The notes under the pieces were generated by a model. That model made no database searches. It was not told the DNA's origin and was given only the letters and a program-made list of their open reading frames with translations. Source: Mangifera indica (lineage: Eukaryota > Streptophyta > Magnoliopsida > Sapindales > Anacardiaceae). Taken from it: a stretch of DNA of 64,000 nucleotides. The position numbers and the translations under genes were made by a program. This document shows, piece by piece, positions 1-11,300 of the stretch (its first letter is position 1; the number at the start of each line of letters is the position of its first letter). Where the stretch lies: assembly GCF_011075055.1 (NCBI RefSeq), contig NC_058155.1, positions 1,107,373 to 1,171,372 on the forward strand. The letters run 5' to 3'.

Positions 1-467
1 AAGGGGGATCCCATATTGACATCTATTCTGACAGTAGAGGTACAAATAATGTTCGACTATATATATTATAATTTTTGTTAAACACTTTGATTAACCAATA
101 TAAAATGTTAACATTATTATAAGGTATCGGCGATGATAGATCACCTTATGAGGATTCCCTATTATCATTTTTTTCGATAGCTGAGGTAAACTATTTGATA
201 AACCAATATAAATGGTTAAATTTGTTAATATAAATTCTCATTTACCTTTTATCTATTGTTATAACAAGATATTCGATTGGTCTATCTCAACACCCCAAGC
301 AAAGGTAAAAAGGTAATTGATATTACCTCTTAGTGTGATAAGTTGATTGACATTACTTATCCAAGGGATGATATGGTTCAACTCTTGGCACAGGGGGGAT
401 AGTTTAGATATGCAAATTTCATAAAGTTTTCATTATATCTTGTACGTATAAATTAAAAGTATATAGT
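1..467 (+). pseudogene. DUF1985/Ulp1-type MULE gene, copy 1, left part
   Basis: This stretch matches, with substitutions and small indels, the better preserved copy at about 44420-45175. It begins inside a B-type small exon (1-39) ending in GAG|GTA. An A-type exon of exactly 62 nt follows (124-185), after TAAG and before GTAAA. A degenerate coding stretch follows at about 280-430, with several stops. The matching copy is the linker between the DUF1985 and C48 protease parts of a gene carried by Mutator-like elements. The gene resumes at 2730 after a solo LTR insertion. The left end of the element lies outside the window. Confidence 0.7.
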
Positions 468-1160
468 TGTAATACCCTCAGGTATATTCCAGGGGCAATT
501 ATGTCTTTTGACCATGTTTTGAGATTTTTCTCATTTTAAATATATATAAGTATGGGTGTGATTATATATATATATTTTTTATTATATATATAATACAAAA
601 AACAAAAAGTCAAAAAGGGGGGAAAAGAAAAAGAGAAGGAGATAAGATCAAGGGAGAAAAATAAAAGGCAAAACCAAGACTTTTCCATCATTTTCGTTCA
701 TTCTCTAGCAGCCACATTCTTCATATTTTCTTTGTTTTCTTGAAGAAAAAGGAAGGATTTGAGGGAGTTGGAAGATAAGAAAAGAAAAGAAAAGAAATGG
801 ATAGCACTTGGATGCTTTGGTAACCAAAGATTCTCCTTCCTTTTTCTTTTATCTATGTTTATATGCATGTTATGTGAATATGTTAGAGTGTTTTGGTATT
901 GATTTAAAGTGATCTTGGTGATAAAGGAAGCAAAACAAAGAGGAGGAAGCCAACTTTCAAAGATTTGGCTTAAAGCAAGGTAAGGGTTTCCTCCTTGATA
1001 TGTGAATGTTTTAGGGTTTTGGTTCCTTAGATCTATATTATATATGTTGATTTGATGTTGAGGAATGTTGTTTTGCCATTTGGGATGTCTTGTATGTGAT
1101 TTTGGTTCATGGCAGAAAGTTACAGAATATTTACAGTTTTTGCACTGAGTTCGTCCCATG

Positions 1161-1676
1161 TTTGGCTGCCTTATTGAATTAATTATGAGTGCTATTATAT
1201 CTTGTTGGAAAGCTCTTTGAATCCTCTTTCCAATGATATATAGCTTGTATGAATTAGAGATCATTTGGACTGTTAAAGTTGTATAAACCGAAAGGACTGT
1301 TTTACTAAGAAAAAAACAGGGGAGGCAGTTTTGCCACTGAATTTATCTGCTGTTTTGACTGCCTGATTGAATGAATTATGAGTGCTATTATAGCTTGTTG
1401 GAAAGATCTTTGAATCCTCTTTTCAACGATATATAGTTTGTATGAATTAGAAACCATTTGGGCTGTTAAATTGTATAAAAGTATGCTGCCCTGCTAAATG
1501 TCTGTTCTGTGAACAGTACTTCGTAATTTTATCACTGAGTTTAGTCACGTTTCGACTGCCTTATCTATTGAATTATGAGTGCTATTATAGGTCGTTGGAA
1601 AGATCTTTGAATCTTCTTTTCAACGATATATAGCTTGTATGAGTTAGAAACCGTTTGGGATGTTAAATTGTATGAA
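1161..1676 (+). repeat. Three tandem units of about 195 bp inside the solo LTR
   Basis: A block containing 'atgagtgctattata', 'ttggaaag' and 'gatatatag' occurs three times, starting near 1161, 1356 and 1555. The related LTR at 23275-25407 has a single unit, in reverse (about 24410-24560). The array therefore expanded or contracted after the two LTRs diverged. Confidence 0.75.
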
Positions 1677-1737
1677 AAAGAAGGTTGCCCTGTTAAATGA
1701 CTGTTCTGTGAACAGTGTTTCGCAATTCTGGGCAGGA

Positions 1738-1840
1738 AAGAAAGAAAAGAAAGAAAAGAAAGAAAGAAAGAAAGAAAGAAAAGGAAGAAGAAAGGAAAGG
1801 AAAGAAAAGAAGGAAAGAAAAAAAGAAAGAAAAATAAGAA
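1738..1840. repeat. GAAA/GAAG polypurine microsatellite
   Basis: About 100 bp of almost pure purine on the + strand, mainly GAAA with GGAA variants. The reversed LTR copy has a matching pyrimidine tract near 24255-24360, so it is an ancestral part of the LTR family. It produces spurious Lys/Arg-rich and Phe/Leu/Ser-rich reading frames. Confidence 0.9.
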
Positions 1841-1985
1841 AAAGAATTTGGGACTCAAGATTTAGGGGTCGTCCCAAGAGTAATGTCTGGTGAGTTATGA
1901 ATAAATTAAATGGAAGCAAATTTAGTAAAATATAAGACCCGTATGTATGCTATAAACTATGAGGGGGTACTTTACACTACACCGC

Positions 1986-2081
1986 CCGCAGTAGGGCACG
2001 TCCGCAGTAGGACACGTCCGTAGTAGGACATAGACCCCCAGTAGGGTCCGCTCGCAGTAGAGCATGCTCGCAGTAGAGCTT
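1986..2081. repeat. Short-unit minisatellite (about 16 bp, six units)
   Basis: Repeated variants of 'gcagtaggacacgtcc' and 'gcagtagagcatgctc'. The other LTR has a diverged version in reverse (about 23945-24080, 'tactaagagtatgctc'). Confidence 0.8.
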
Positions 2082-2729
2082 AATTCAGAGTCAGAAATAG
2101 TGTAGTGAAAGAAAAATAGCTTGTGCTTAAAAAAAAAAGTGCCAAATCCCTATAGTTAGCTTCCAGAAAGTATTAAATAGACACCAGATGGGACAAAGTA
2201 TGACCCAAATAGTAAAGAGTGAACTAAATTACCCCTCAGTCTCTTATAGAGGTTAGGATGTGGGGTTGAGTCCCAAAAGTGAATTAGAACAGGAAAAAAA
2301 GGATAGTTTACTTAATTTTTCCCCTTACTGAGTGTTCTTATCACTCACTCCCTTTTCTTTCCTGATTGCAGGTAAGGTGATCGAGGTAGCTGCGAGGCAG
2401 GGTCAGGTCAGCGTAGGTAGATCCAGCTGGAGCAGGTTATCTCTGGTTTATATTACATGCATACAGTGGCATGTTTTTATCGATTTTTGACTTTTTGAGA
2501 TTATGGTACAGTTGCATATGATTACTCCTTGTTTTCAGATGAGTTTTCATATGAGTATATACATCTTTTGTTCGCTTCCAGATTTTTAGTTTTCTTGGAA
2601 TACTTTCTAAACACTTTTAAAGATGCGTTTATTGTAAAGTATATTTTTAAAAAGAAAAAAATAGACGCTACGAATATTAATTGTAACATTCCTCTTCGGT
2701 GGGTAGTACTTTTAGGGAGGGATGTTACA

Positions 2730-3843
2730 ATAATTTAACACCAACCGATCTAAAAATTTGACATAGTCAACCTGACATTTCTTGGAATTCTTAGCCATAA
2801 CTTCTACCTTACAAAAGGTATTGAAAATAATTTGAAAATCTCATTGAGTTAATAAATTTTAAATGAAATATTGTTTATTTAGTATAGTATTTTCACAAAC
2901 TTCGTGGTCAACTTATCAAAAAGGGATCGCTCATTTAAAACCTATACACAAATCTATTGAAACCAAGGATCTAACAGGCGATGCCTATTGTGCCATTATC
3001 GAGTACTGAATATAAGGAAATTTTCAAGAAATGGTATACAGAACCCAATCTTTTCGAGAAACGAGAGGTGTATGATATAAGGATGACGACCAAAATTGTT
3101 TCTATGGTATAGTGATAGACACATCTGTATGGTTATTTGACCAGATAAGTTCACTTTGTCAAATAAATTTTGTTTTTTAATATAGAATGTCATTCAGATG
3201 CGTGATATGTTTTATTATCTATTTTTAGCACATGGATTCTTTTTTGGGATTATTACATCGACGACAACATGATGTTATGACAGAGGTTCATCAGAATTAG
3301 ATGATAGTTCTGGGTTGTTTTGTTTGCACATATCCCTCACGAGTATGCCACGTGAATGAAAAATCAATATAACTACTAGTTTTCCTCCACTTTTCACATG
3401 ATTGGTCGATGCAAATTATCCCCCTGACTTATATTTGCAACCTTAAGGTGTGGTGGATGAGGTCAAAAATTCGATTATTAATACTTAACATGGATTACTA
3501 AATTAAGGTATAATATATGTTTTTTGTCAATGTATGCAGGTTGTTATTCCAATAAACTTCGACAATGCACATTTGGTAGTAGGCGTCCTATATTTTAAGG
3601 AGTGGAAAATCATAGTTTACGACTCGTTATAGAGTTTTACTATTGACCTGAAGATATTTAGTAGAAGATTGTTTGGGTATACATCGATGTACCATATTTG
3701 CTAGCTGCGAAATTATTTTCATCTTACGTATGTCGAATTCCACGAGACGATCCATTTGCATTGCATAGGGTGATGGATATATGCAGTAGATAGCCTTATC
3801 AAATGATTATGGTGTGTCATGTTATGTTACATTGAGTGCTTAG
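2730..3843 (+). pseudogene. Ulp1-like (C48) protease pseudogene, MULE copy 1, right part
   Basis: Continues the gene interrupted at 467 and aligns along its length with 45190-46340. The last exon begins after TATGCAG at 3540. It translates to a C48 core with IPINFDNAH (the His that precedes the usual Trp) and [12 protein letters not shown], then a stop, then DYG where the family has the nucleophile DCG. The Cys codon is therefore TAT (Tyr). C48 enzymes process SUMO-like proteins, and plant Mutator-like elements are known to carry such genes together with DUF1985. Stops, frameshifts and the missing Cys make it non-functional. It runs into the sequence gap at 3844. Confidence 0.75.
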
Positions 3844-4343
3844 NNNNNNNNNNNNNNNNNNNNNNNNNNNNNNNNNNNNNNNNNNNNNNNNNNNNNNNNN
3901 NNNNNNNNNNNNNNNNNNNNNNNNNNNNNNNNNNNNNNNNNNNNNNNNNNNNNNNNNNNNNNNNNNNNNNNNNNNNNNNNNNNNNNNNNNNNNNNNNNNN
4001 NNNNNNNNNNNNNNNNNNNNNNNNNNNNNNNNNNNNNNNNNNNNNNNNNNNNNNNNNNNNNNNNNNNNNNNNNNNNNNNNNNNNNNNNNNNNNNNNNNNN
4101 NNNNNNNNNNNNNNNNNNNNNNNNNNNNNNNNNNNNNNNNNNNNNNNNNNNNNNNNNNNNNNNNNNNNNNNNNNNNNNNNNNNNNNNNNNNNNNNNNNNN
4201 NNNNNNNNNNNNNNNNNNNNNNNNNNNNNNNNNNNNNNNNNNNNNNNNNNNNNNNNNNNNNNNNNNNNNNNNNNNNNNNNNNNNNNNNNNNNNNNNNNNN
4301 NNNNNNNNNNNNNNNNNNNNNNNNNNNNNNNNNNNNNNNNNNN
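3844..4343. other. Assembly gap (500 N)
   Basis: Exactly 500 undetermined bases, a round length typical of a placeholder. The left side is Ulp1-type MULE sequence and the right side Ty3/gypsy pol, so at least one element junction is hidden. Reading frames crossing it are meaningless. Confidence 1.
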
Positions 4344-4936
4344 CATCCAAACAAGGGTAATGTGGTTGCAGACGCCCTCAGTAGAAAGGTGATGATATCA
4401 CAATTAACGGTCTAGAGAGAAATTCAGAGAGATATGGACCGAGAGCAGATTGAGCTTATGATTGGGGTCTCGCCAGATTAAAGATTCAACCCACTCTCAT
4501 ATATGAGATTTGAGAAGCTTAGACAAGAGATGAGTGGTGTCAACAGAAAATTCAGAAAGTGCAAGAGGGTCTCGAGATAGAGTTTCAAGTATCAAATTGA
4601 GTTCTCAAATTTAGAGATCGAGTGTATATTCCCCAGATAACAGAATTGAGACAGAGAATTTTTACAAAGGCTCATAGTTTTCTTTACACTGCTCACCTAG
4701 GGGTGTAAAGATGTATCAGGATTTAAAAAGATATTTTTGGTGGTCAAACATAAAAAGGGATATAGGTGAGTTTGTTACCAGATGTCTCATTTGTCAACAA
4801 ATTAAGACTGAACACCAGAGACCCTCAGGGTTGCTTTAGCCTTTGCCTATTTCAGAATGGAAATAGAAGTATATCTCCATGGACTTTATCAGTAGACTCC
4901 CTAGAGTTCAGAATGGATGCAATGCTATTTTGTTTA
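4344..4936 (+). pseudogene. Ty3/gypsy pol fragment (RNase H end to integrase start)
   Basis: In order on the + strand: HPNKGNVVADALSRK, the end of the RNase H domain; a spacer with frameshifts; a H2C2-type zinc region recognisable as HLG..MYQDLKRYFWW and then CLICQQ; and KTEHQRPSG followed by the start of the integrase core, EWK. Several stops and frame changes are present. The 5' part is lost in the gap and the sequence breaks off around 4930 without an LTR. The motifs match chromovirus-type plant gypsy elements. The end of this fragment is only about 415 bp from the SCYL2 start codon. Confidence 0.85.
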
Positions 4937-5352
4937 ATATGCATTTAATATAAAAACTAATAAAACATATGTTTAATATATTTTAGGTTCAAAAATTTGA
5001 AATATCATATTTAAAACACGAACTAACTGAAACGTGAATTATACGCATTTTTACTACTTGGATGAGCACATGCCACTGGACTGTATTAAATTTTGGGGCA
5101 CTGAGTTCTGTTTGAAATCTCAGGTACTGAACTGTTGTTTTCCTATATTAATAAATCAAAAATTAAATAACTTAAAAACAAAAGCTCAACGCAATTCTGC
5201 GAAAAAGAGAGCTTCGATCAAACGGAAATGGGACGAAAAAAGCTTCTTTGATTCATCGTCTCAAATTCTCCAATTCCTCGTAAAATAAAATCAAAACAAC
5301 ATCATAAAAAAAAATTCAATAATTTTTTCTCTAATTATTAATACAATCCAAA
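4937..5352 (+). promoter_or_regulatory. SCYL2 upstream region and 5' UTR
   Basis: Unique sequence between the gypsy debris and the SCYL2 ATG. The last 150 bp are A-rich with CT-rich patches ('tcgtctcaaattctccaattcc'), typical of a plant 5' leader. The transcription start is not visible. Because transposon sequence ends at about 4936, any proximal promoter must be compact or lie in transposon-derived DNA. Confidence 0.5.
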
Positions 5353-8300
5353 ATGTCTATCAACATGAAAACCCTAACACAAGCCCTCGCCAAAACCGCT
5401 GCTGTGATTGAAAAAACCGTACAAACAACTGTACAGGAGGTAACTGGACCGAAACCTCTCCAAGATTACGAGCTTATTGACCAGATCGGGTCAGCGGGAC
5501 CCAGTCTCGCCTGGAAACTCTACTCTGCCAAGGCGCGTGATACTACACGCGCGCAGCAGTATCCTATTGTATGTGTTTGGGTGCTGGACAAGCGCGCGCT
5601 GTCGGAGGCAAGGGTGCGTGCAGGATTGTCGAAGGCGGCGGAGGACGCGTTTCTGGATCTGGCTCGTGCGGACGCGGGAAGACTGGTCAGGCTTCGGCAT
5701 CCGGGAGTTGTACACGTGATTCAGGCAATGGAGGAGAGTAAGAATGCGATGGCGATGGTGACAGAGCCGCTGTTCGCGTCGGTGGCAAACGCTTTGGGGA
5801 ATTTGGAGAATTTTGAGAATGTGACGAAAGCGCCGAAGGAGCTTAAGGGATTGGTATGTGTAATGTGTTTCTTTAGTTTCTAATTAATGATGATTTTGAG
5901 TTGCATTTGGTACTCTTCAATTATTTTCTTTAAACAAGTTAAACTAGCGGAATTAGAGTAAATGTTATGAAGTTGGGACTGTGAACTATGTATCTATCAA
6001 ACTGATGATGTGGCAGTTAATACTGTGATTCATAATATCAATGGTCACATCAGTTGGGATACGATAATGATAGCACTTGTAATGCGGAAGTTATAGTCAT
6101 AAGTTGATATTGTAGATTATCAGTGTATCCTTCGATGATCTGGTTATGATTATGTAGTTATTTTTATAGTTAGCAGTGACATTGCTTAGCTGTGTGTTCT
6201 GTTCTTTCTTTTGGTTGGATTTCTTGAATGTTGCTTCAAAGCATCTTTTGAAAGCATTGATTGGATCGTTTCAAAATGTCATGGTGTAATGTTTGGTTTT
6301 ATGTATTTCTTCACATATGATGATATGTAGACTATGATGGGCCATGTGAAGTATTTGTGATTTTTTTCATAAATCAGTTATTTTGATGAAAAATAAAAAC
6401 TTACTGACTTGAAACATTAGTGCAATCTTTGCTAGAGTATGCAGTCTTCAGAAGAAGTTTTATGTTAGTGTAATTACAAGTTGTGTAATAAATGTTGTAA
6501 CCATGTCTTATTTGGATGATCTTATGGTTCTCTTTTAAGTGAGCATTGGCTATCATATTTTTGCAACACTTGTTGGGAGAGTATCGGCCATCATAATAAT
6601 TATCAAGAGAACTTTCTCAATATCTTTTCAACATCTGTTATGTTTCTATTTTTTTTTTTTCTCTTTGATGTGGAAATACAAGAGAAAGTTAAAAAGTCTG
6701 TGGAAGGGCATGGAAACATCATCTTGTTTATTGGGACAACCTTTCCTCCCCCAGTTTGGGCTATTGTTAGGGAACCTGGAACATGGTGTTCTATGCTAGA
6801 GAATAGATTGTGGAGGTTCAGACTTGGGAGAGAGATAGATAGTGGAATGCGGTGAATAAAAAATGTTTGTGATTACCTGGTGTTATATGTGTAATGAAGG
6901 GTGATTATATTTTCCTTGCTAGGTTGCTAGAGAAGTCTACTTGATATTTATTTTTACTATTGTGTGAAAGAGTTTGTTGGATAGTTAGATGGGATGTCTA
7001 GGAAATAAGATGCACTGTAGGATGGGGGACTATCAAGTCACTTTTGGTTCTGAAATATCCAGCCAGAGGGAAATCACAGGGGTTTTCAGGATGTCAAAGA
7101 TATAATATTCAATGGGACAAGAATCTGAAAATTTGTGATACTGCTAATGTTTTATTTTATTTTCTTTCATATAGAATCTTTTGAAATATTTGGTTTATGA
7201 TATTTTCGGGAGACAGAATTATAAGAAATTTAGTGTTTGCACACTCATCTTAAGTGTATGGTAGTGTCCCAAGGCCAACTCAAAGATAGGGGAAAATAAA
7301 TGTTCCAGCTTTCTATCATAATTTTCTGGCATTTAATGTAACTTCGTTTCAAAACGCAAGGGGGAACAAATAAATAGAGATTTAGTTGCTTGCATTTTGG
7401 CAAAGTAGACATGATGAAGTAGGAACTGCTGCTTACTTCCCCTACAACAGCAATGGAGTACTTTCCTTAAGATCCAAAATCCCAATTTTTTTGTCTAGAT
7501 GTGTAATTCTATTGAGATAAAAGACCAGCTGTACTTGGTCTTTTTGTCGTATTATGATCATAACTCATCTAGCTCAAGTTAGATTATATCCAGGCATTTT
7601 GGACTGATCCTTTGCTTATTGTTGAATCTATATAAAGGGCTATTTTTATTTATGTGTGACAGTTATAGCCTTCTGAATGTGTTTGCTTTGCAGAAAATGA
7701 GTTTGTTGGAAATGAAGCATGGCTTAATCCAGATTGCAGAATCCTTGGATTTTCTCCATTGCAATGCTCGTCTCATTCACCGAGCTATATCACCTGAGGT
7801 TATTTCTTCACTTTATACATGTTTTCATCATTAAAAAGTTGCAACAACTTGTTCCTACTTTCTTGGATTGTTCTTTAGAATTATTCCATTGATATTTATC
7901 TTGATTATCTTCTTCAACTTTCATTATTCAATTTTTTTTTTTTTGGAAATTGGAAATTAAAGGTCTTCATTGCTTTAAAACTAACCTGAACTCTTATCTT
8001 TTATAATTATAGAAAAAAATGGAAATGGCTCGAGAATTGATGAGACTGTCTTATCTTCCTCTGCTTTCTCTCCTGTTTTTTATTTTTTCTTTGGTGTGGA
8101 TGGGATTCATTTGGAATGTTCCATATATAATTTTGCTTTTTTTGATGTTTTCATGTAGAACTTCACAATAGGAAAAAAAAATGCAGGTTTTCTCACTTTA
8201 CCAGTACTCTTCTTTTGATTATAATTACTTAATGGTGAGTGTTTGAGTTGATGCTGAATATTGGTGTGGTAGGGATCGTAATTGTGGCAAATCAGAAACC

Positions 8301-11300
8301 TTGTGCCATTCTCACTCACACCCAATAAAATCAAATCGAAAAATCACAACCAACACACAAAACAAAAGAGAAGAGTAATATAATTATGATTTTATTTCTC
8401 TTGAAGTTAAGAACTCAACAAATGAAAGTAACACTGGATAACTTCGGCTATTCAAGGAATCGAAGACCTCCGTTTTAGCCCAAGTTGCCTAGAAAACCAA
8501 ATGATATTCTTCCTGTTCTTCCTTCTCATGCGCTCCCCTTTTTATCCTTTCTCCCTTTTTTTTCTCTTAGCTGCATGGCCCTCTTTTTGTTTAAGTGGTC
8601 CTCCCATTCTTTTGTGCCAACATCCCTTTTGCATTCTTGTCCCTAATTGTTTGTCTCTTATGGGTAAGAATCTTAACATTACCTGCCTATTTGAGAACCA
8701 CATTGTCTTAAAGGTGAAAGGTGGAAAAATGGAAAGTCTTTTTAATAATTTTCTTCTTTGTTTTTTTTCTTAGAATTTAGATTTTTTTATTTTTGCAAAA
8801 TATTTATATTTTCTCTATTTTTCAGATTTTTTTTTTATTTTTTAAACCAATTAAAAATAGTTTAAGAAAAAATATAAAATATATTTTAAGCATCACCTGT
8901 GCCTGTCACATCTCCCTAACCTACCATCTCCTTCAACTTCTTCATCTTCAACAAAACATGTTCCTCACCAATACTCTCTCTCCAAACGCCTTCCATCAAG
9001 CTCAAAATAAGCTCACACTTCCTCTAGAATTCGTCGAATAGTGGGAGCCAATGCTTCGAAGCCTCCAAAATCAAATCCATATATTCCTGCTTTATCTTTA
9101 CCTTCTTGCTCAATTTGAAGAAAATCTCAACCATTTTGTCGTTAGCCTAGTTGTTGCTAGTGGTTGAAATCTTCATTTAGCTTTCAAAATGTTCACCCTT
9201 AAGATGAGTATCACCAGTTGTGGCCTTCACTTCCACTACCCTCTTAAATGGTTGACAAAGACATCAAAAGTTTCACTAGCAAGATTGAAGACAAGGGCCT
9301 TCTTCTCACCATCTCTGACATCCTTCCATGTTGGAATCATCCTTTTCAAACCATTCTTTCCAAGTTTAGTCTAACCAATGTCACCTTTTTCATCACCTAA
9401 GTCGGTTGATTAAATTTTGGCGTTTTGTTTTCATTAGAATCGACCAATTCACCGTCGGAACTTGCCAATTTACCAATTCGGACTTTTGTCAAGTTTGAGG
9501 CATCTTTGAAACCTATCGATTTACCATCAAAATTTGCTGGTTTTCAATTTTGGACTTCTAGCAAGTTTGAGATGTCTTCAAAATCTTCCAATTCACTATT
9601 TTGGGCCACCGTCAAGCATCTAACACATTTGTTCTCAACTAAAGCTTTTTCCATCTGTAGGACAGGGATCCTTGCCTACATTATTCTTTCCTGAAACCCC
9701 ACCTTTGGTCAAGATGTTGCCTTTATTTAATCTGTCATTGCATTCTATCAGGACAATGAAGGACTTGAATCTGCAGTGATGTGGTTCGAATTCCTTCTTA
9801 CAAGCGAAACGGATCCCTTTATTCCACCTTGCTCAACTCTCTTTTTCTGTGAATCGCTGGAAAAGTATCCACTCCCCAATCTCATCCTTCACCAAATCAG
9901 TCCCTCCTATCTTCAAAGATTGAAACCATTTTGATACTAATTTGTTAGAGACCTCATACAATTCTCATTCATATAGAGCAAAATAAAATCCAAAAATCAC
10001 ACACAAAACAAAAGAGAAAGAGTAATAAAATTCTGATGTTATTACCCTTAGAGTTAATGGCACTGCTAATGAATGTAACACCTGATAATTCTGGCAATTT
10101 GAGGAGTCGGAGACCTCCACCCCAAAAACCTAAAACAATATTCTTCTGTTTTTTCCTTGTCACACACTCCCCTTTTTATCTCATTTCTCTCTTTTCTCTT
10201 AGCCATGTGGCCTTCTCCCCTAAAGTGGTCCTCCCTTTCTTTTGTGCCAGCATCCCATTTGCATTCTTGTCTCTAATTGTTTGTCTTTTGCTGGTAAGAA
10301 TTCTAACGGATAGCTATAACAGTTGCCACGTCAGTGGGCGTGGTGACGACATGGGGAGCAAATATGGTGGTATAGGAACATTGTTGGAAATGGTTATGGC
10401 TTTGGCAGTTTTGTTATGGTCTTTTTGGCCATGGGCAGTTGCTGTTGCCATCCTGTATAAACTGAGTTATTTTCCAATATATACATTCTTTCTGGATACT
10501 GAAAATGCTTAAGTTGCTTCTTTAATAAATCCTTCTTAGCTGATGTATAATAGTCGTTGTCTCTTTTTGGCTTAATCTATTGAGATGAAATTGGATGCTT
10601 TATTTTCTTTTTTTATGTTTATGGACAAGAGTATTATTTAGTTTTAATTTGGAATGGTTAATATTGTCTTTGATCTTGTGGCATAAGAATGCTGTTTATT
10701 ATTTGAGAGTTGGAATAGTTATAATTGAGAGGTCAATAGCCTATGATGTTGGTCCTTTTACGGATTTGTTATCTGATGAGGAACAATTTCTTCTGCAGAA
10801 TGTCTTAATAACTTCATTTGGGGCATGGAAGCTTGGTGGATTTGGTTTTGCAATCACGACAGATCAAGCCAAGAGTGATTCGTCTAATGTGCAGGCCTTC
10901 CATTATGCTGTGAGTAAAATTTCTGTTGGGTTAAGTATAAAATTATGCTGGTTACATTATTCATGATCATTTTTGGATATAATTGTTGCATTTACATAGT
11001 TATTTCTGGTAAAATTTGAAAACATATTTGGTTAATGCTTCTTAATCAGTGTATATTCTTATCCTCTTATGTCACATGATTTCCCATGTATTTTCTTCAC
11101 CTAAGCCTGGTGATCTTAAATTCATATCACTGTGAACATCCACTTCCCATATAATCCATGAACTTTCAAGACACCTAAGGGTTTTTTCGCTCCCCTTTTC
11201 TCTTGGACTTGTTCTACAATACTGAATTATATGGTTCCTTTTGTTCGTCAACTGTTTTTTGTTTAAGGTTTTCATTCAGTCCTAGTCATCCAGTTCTGAT

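Larger units (their letters stand above)
468..2729 (+). mobile_element. Solo LTR of a long-LTR retrotransposon (2262 bp)
   Basis: The sequence starts TGTAATACCCTCAGG and ends GGGATGTTACA, the TG..CA form of an LTR. The flanks are ATAGT (463-467) and ATAAT (2730-2734), a 4/5 target-site duplication, and the DUF1985/Ulp1 gene continues on both sides. A second copy lies in reverse at 23275-25407. Inside are a purine tract (1738-1840), three tandem units of about 195 bp (from 1161, 1356 and 1555), a 16-bp minisatellite (about 1986-2081), and a TTGCAG|GTAAG-like site near 2370. There is no coding capacity: the Lys-rich reading frame at 1660-1893 is only the translated GAAA repeat. LTR length and terminal sequence suggest Ty3/gypsy, but without internal sequence the lineage is uncertain. 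Confidence 0.8.

Noticed and set aside
1660..1893. Lys/Arg-rich open frame, and Phe/Leu-rich frames on the other strand (1565-1919)
   Set aside because: It is the translated GAAA/TTTC microsatellite of the solo LTR; the same tract recurs in the other LTR.
3817..4415. Long open frames on both strands
   Set aside because: They consist almost wholly of the 500-N gap.
5477..5719. Alternative frames on both strands over SCYL2 exon 1 (5477-5719 and 5491-5715)
   Set aside because: The GC-rich coding exon leaves few stops in other frames; only frame 5353-5853 matches the kinase-like family and splices onward.
10036..10512. 158-codon open frame in SCYL2 intron 2
   Set aside because: It lies on the LTR-like repeat and its edge, has no domain, and the same sequence is repeated at about 8300-8680.
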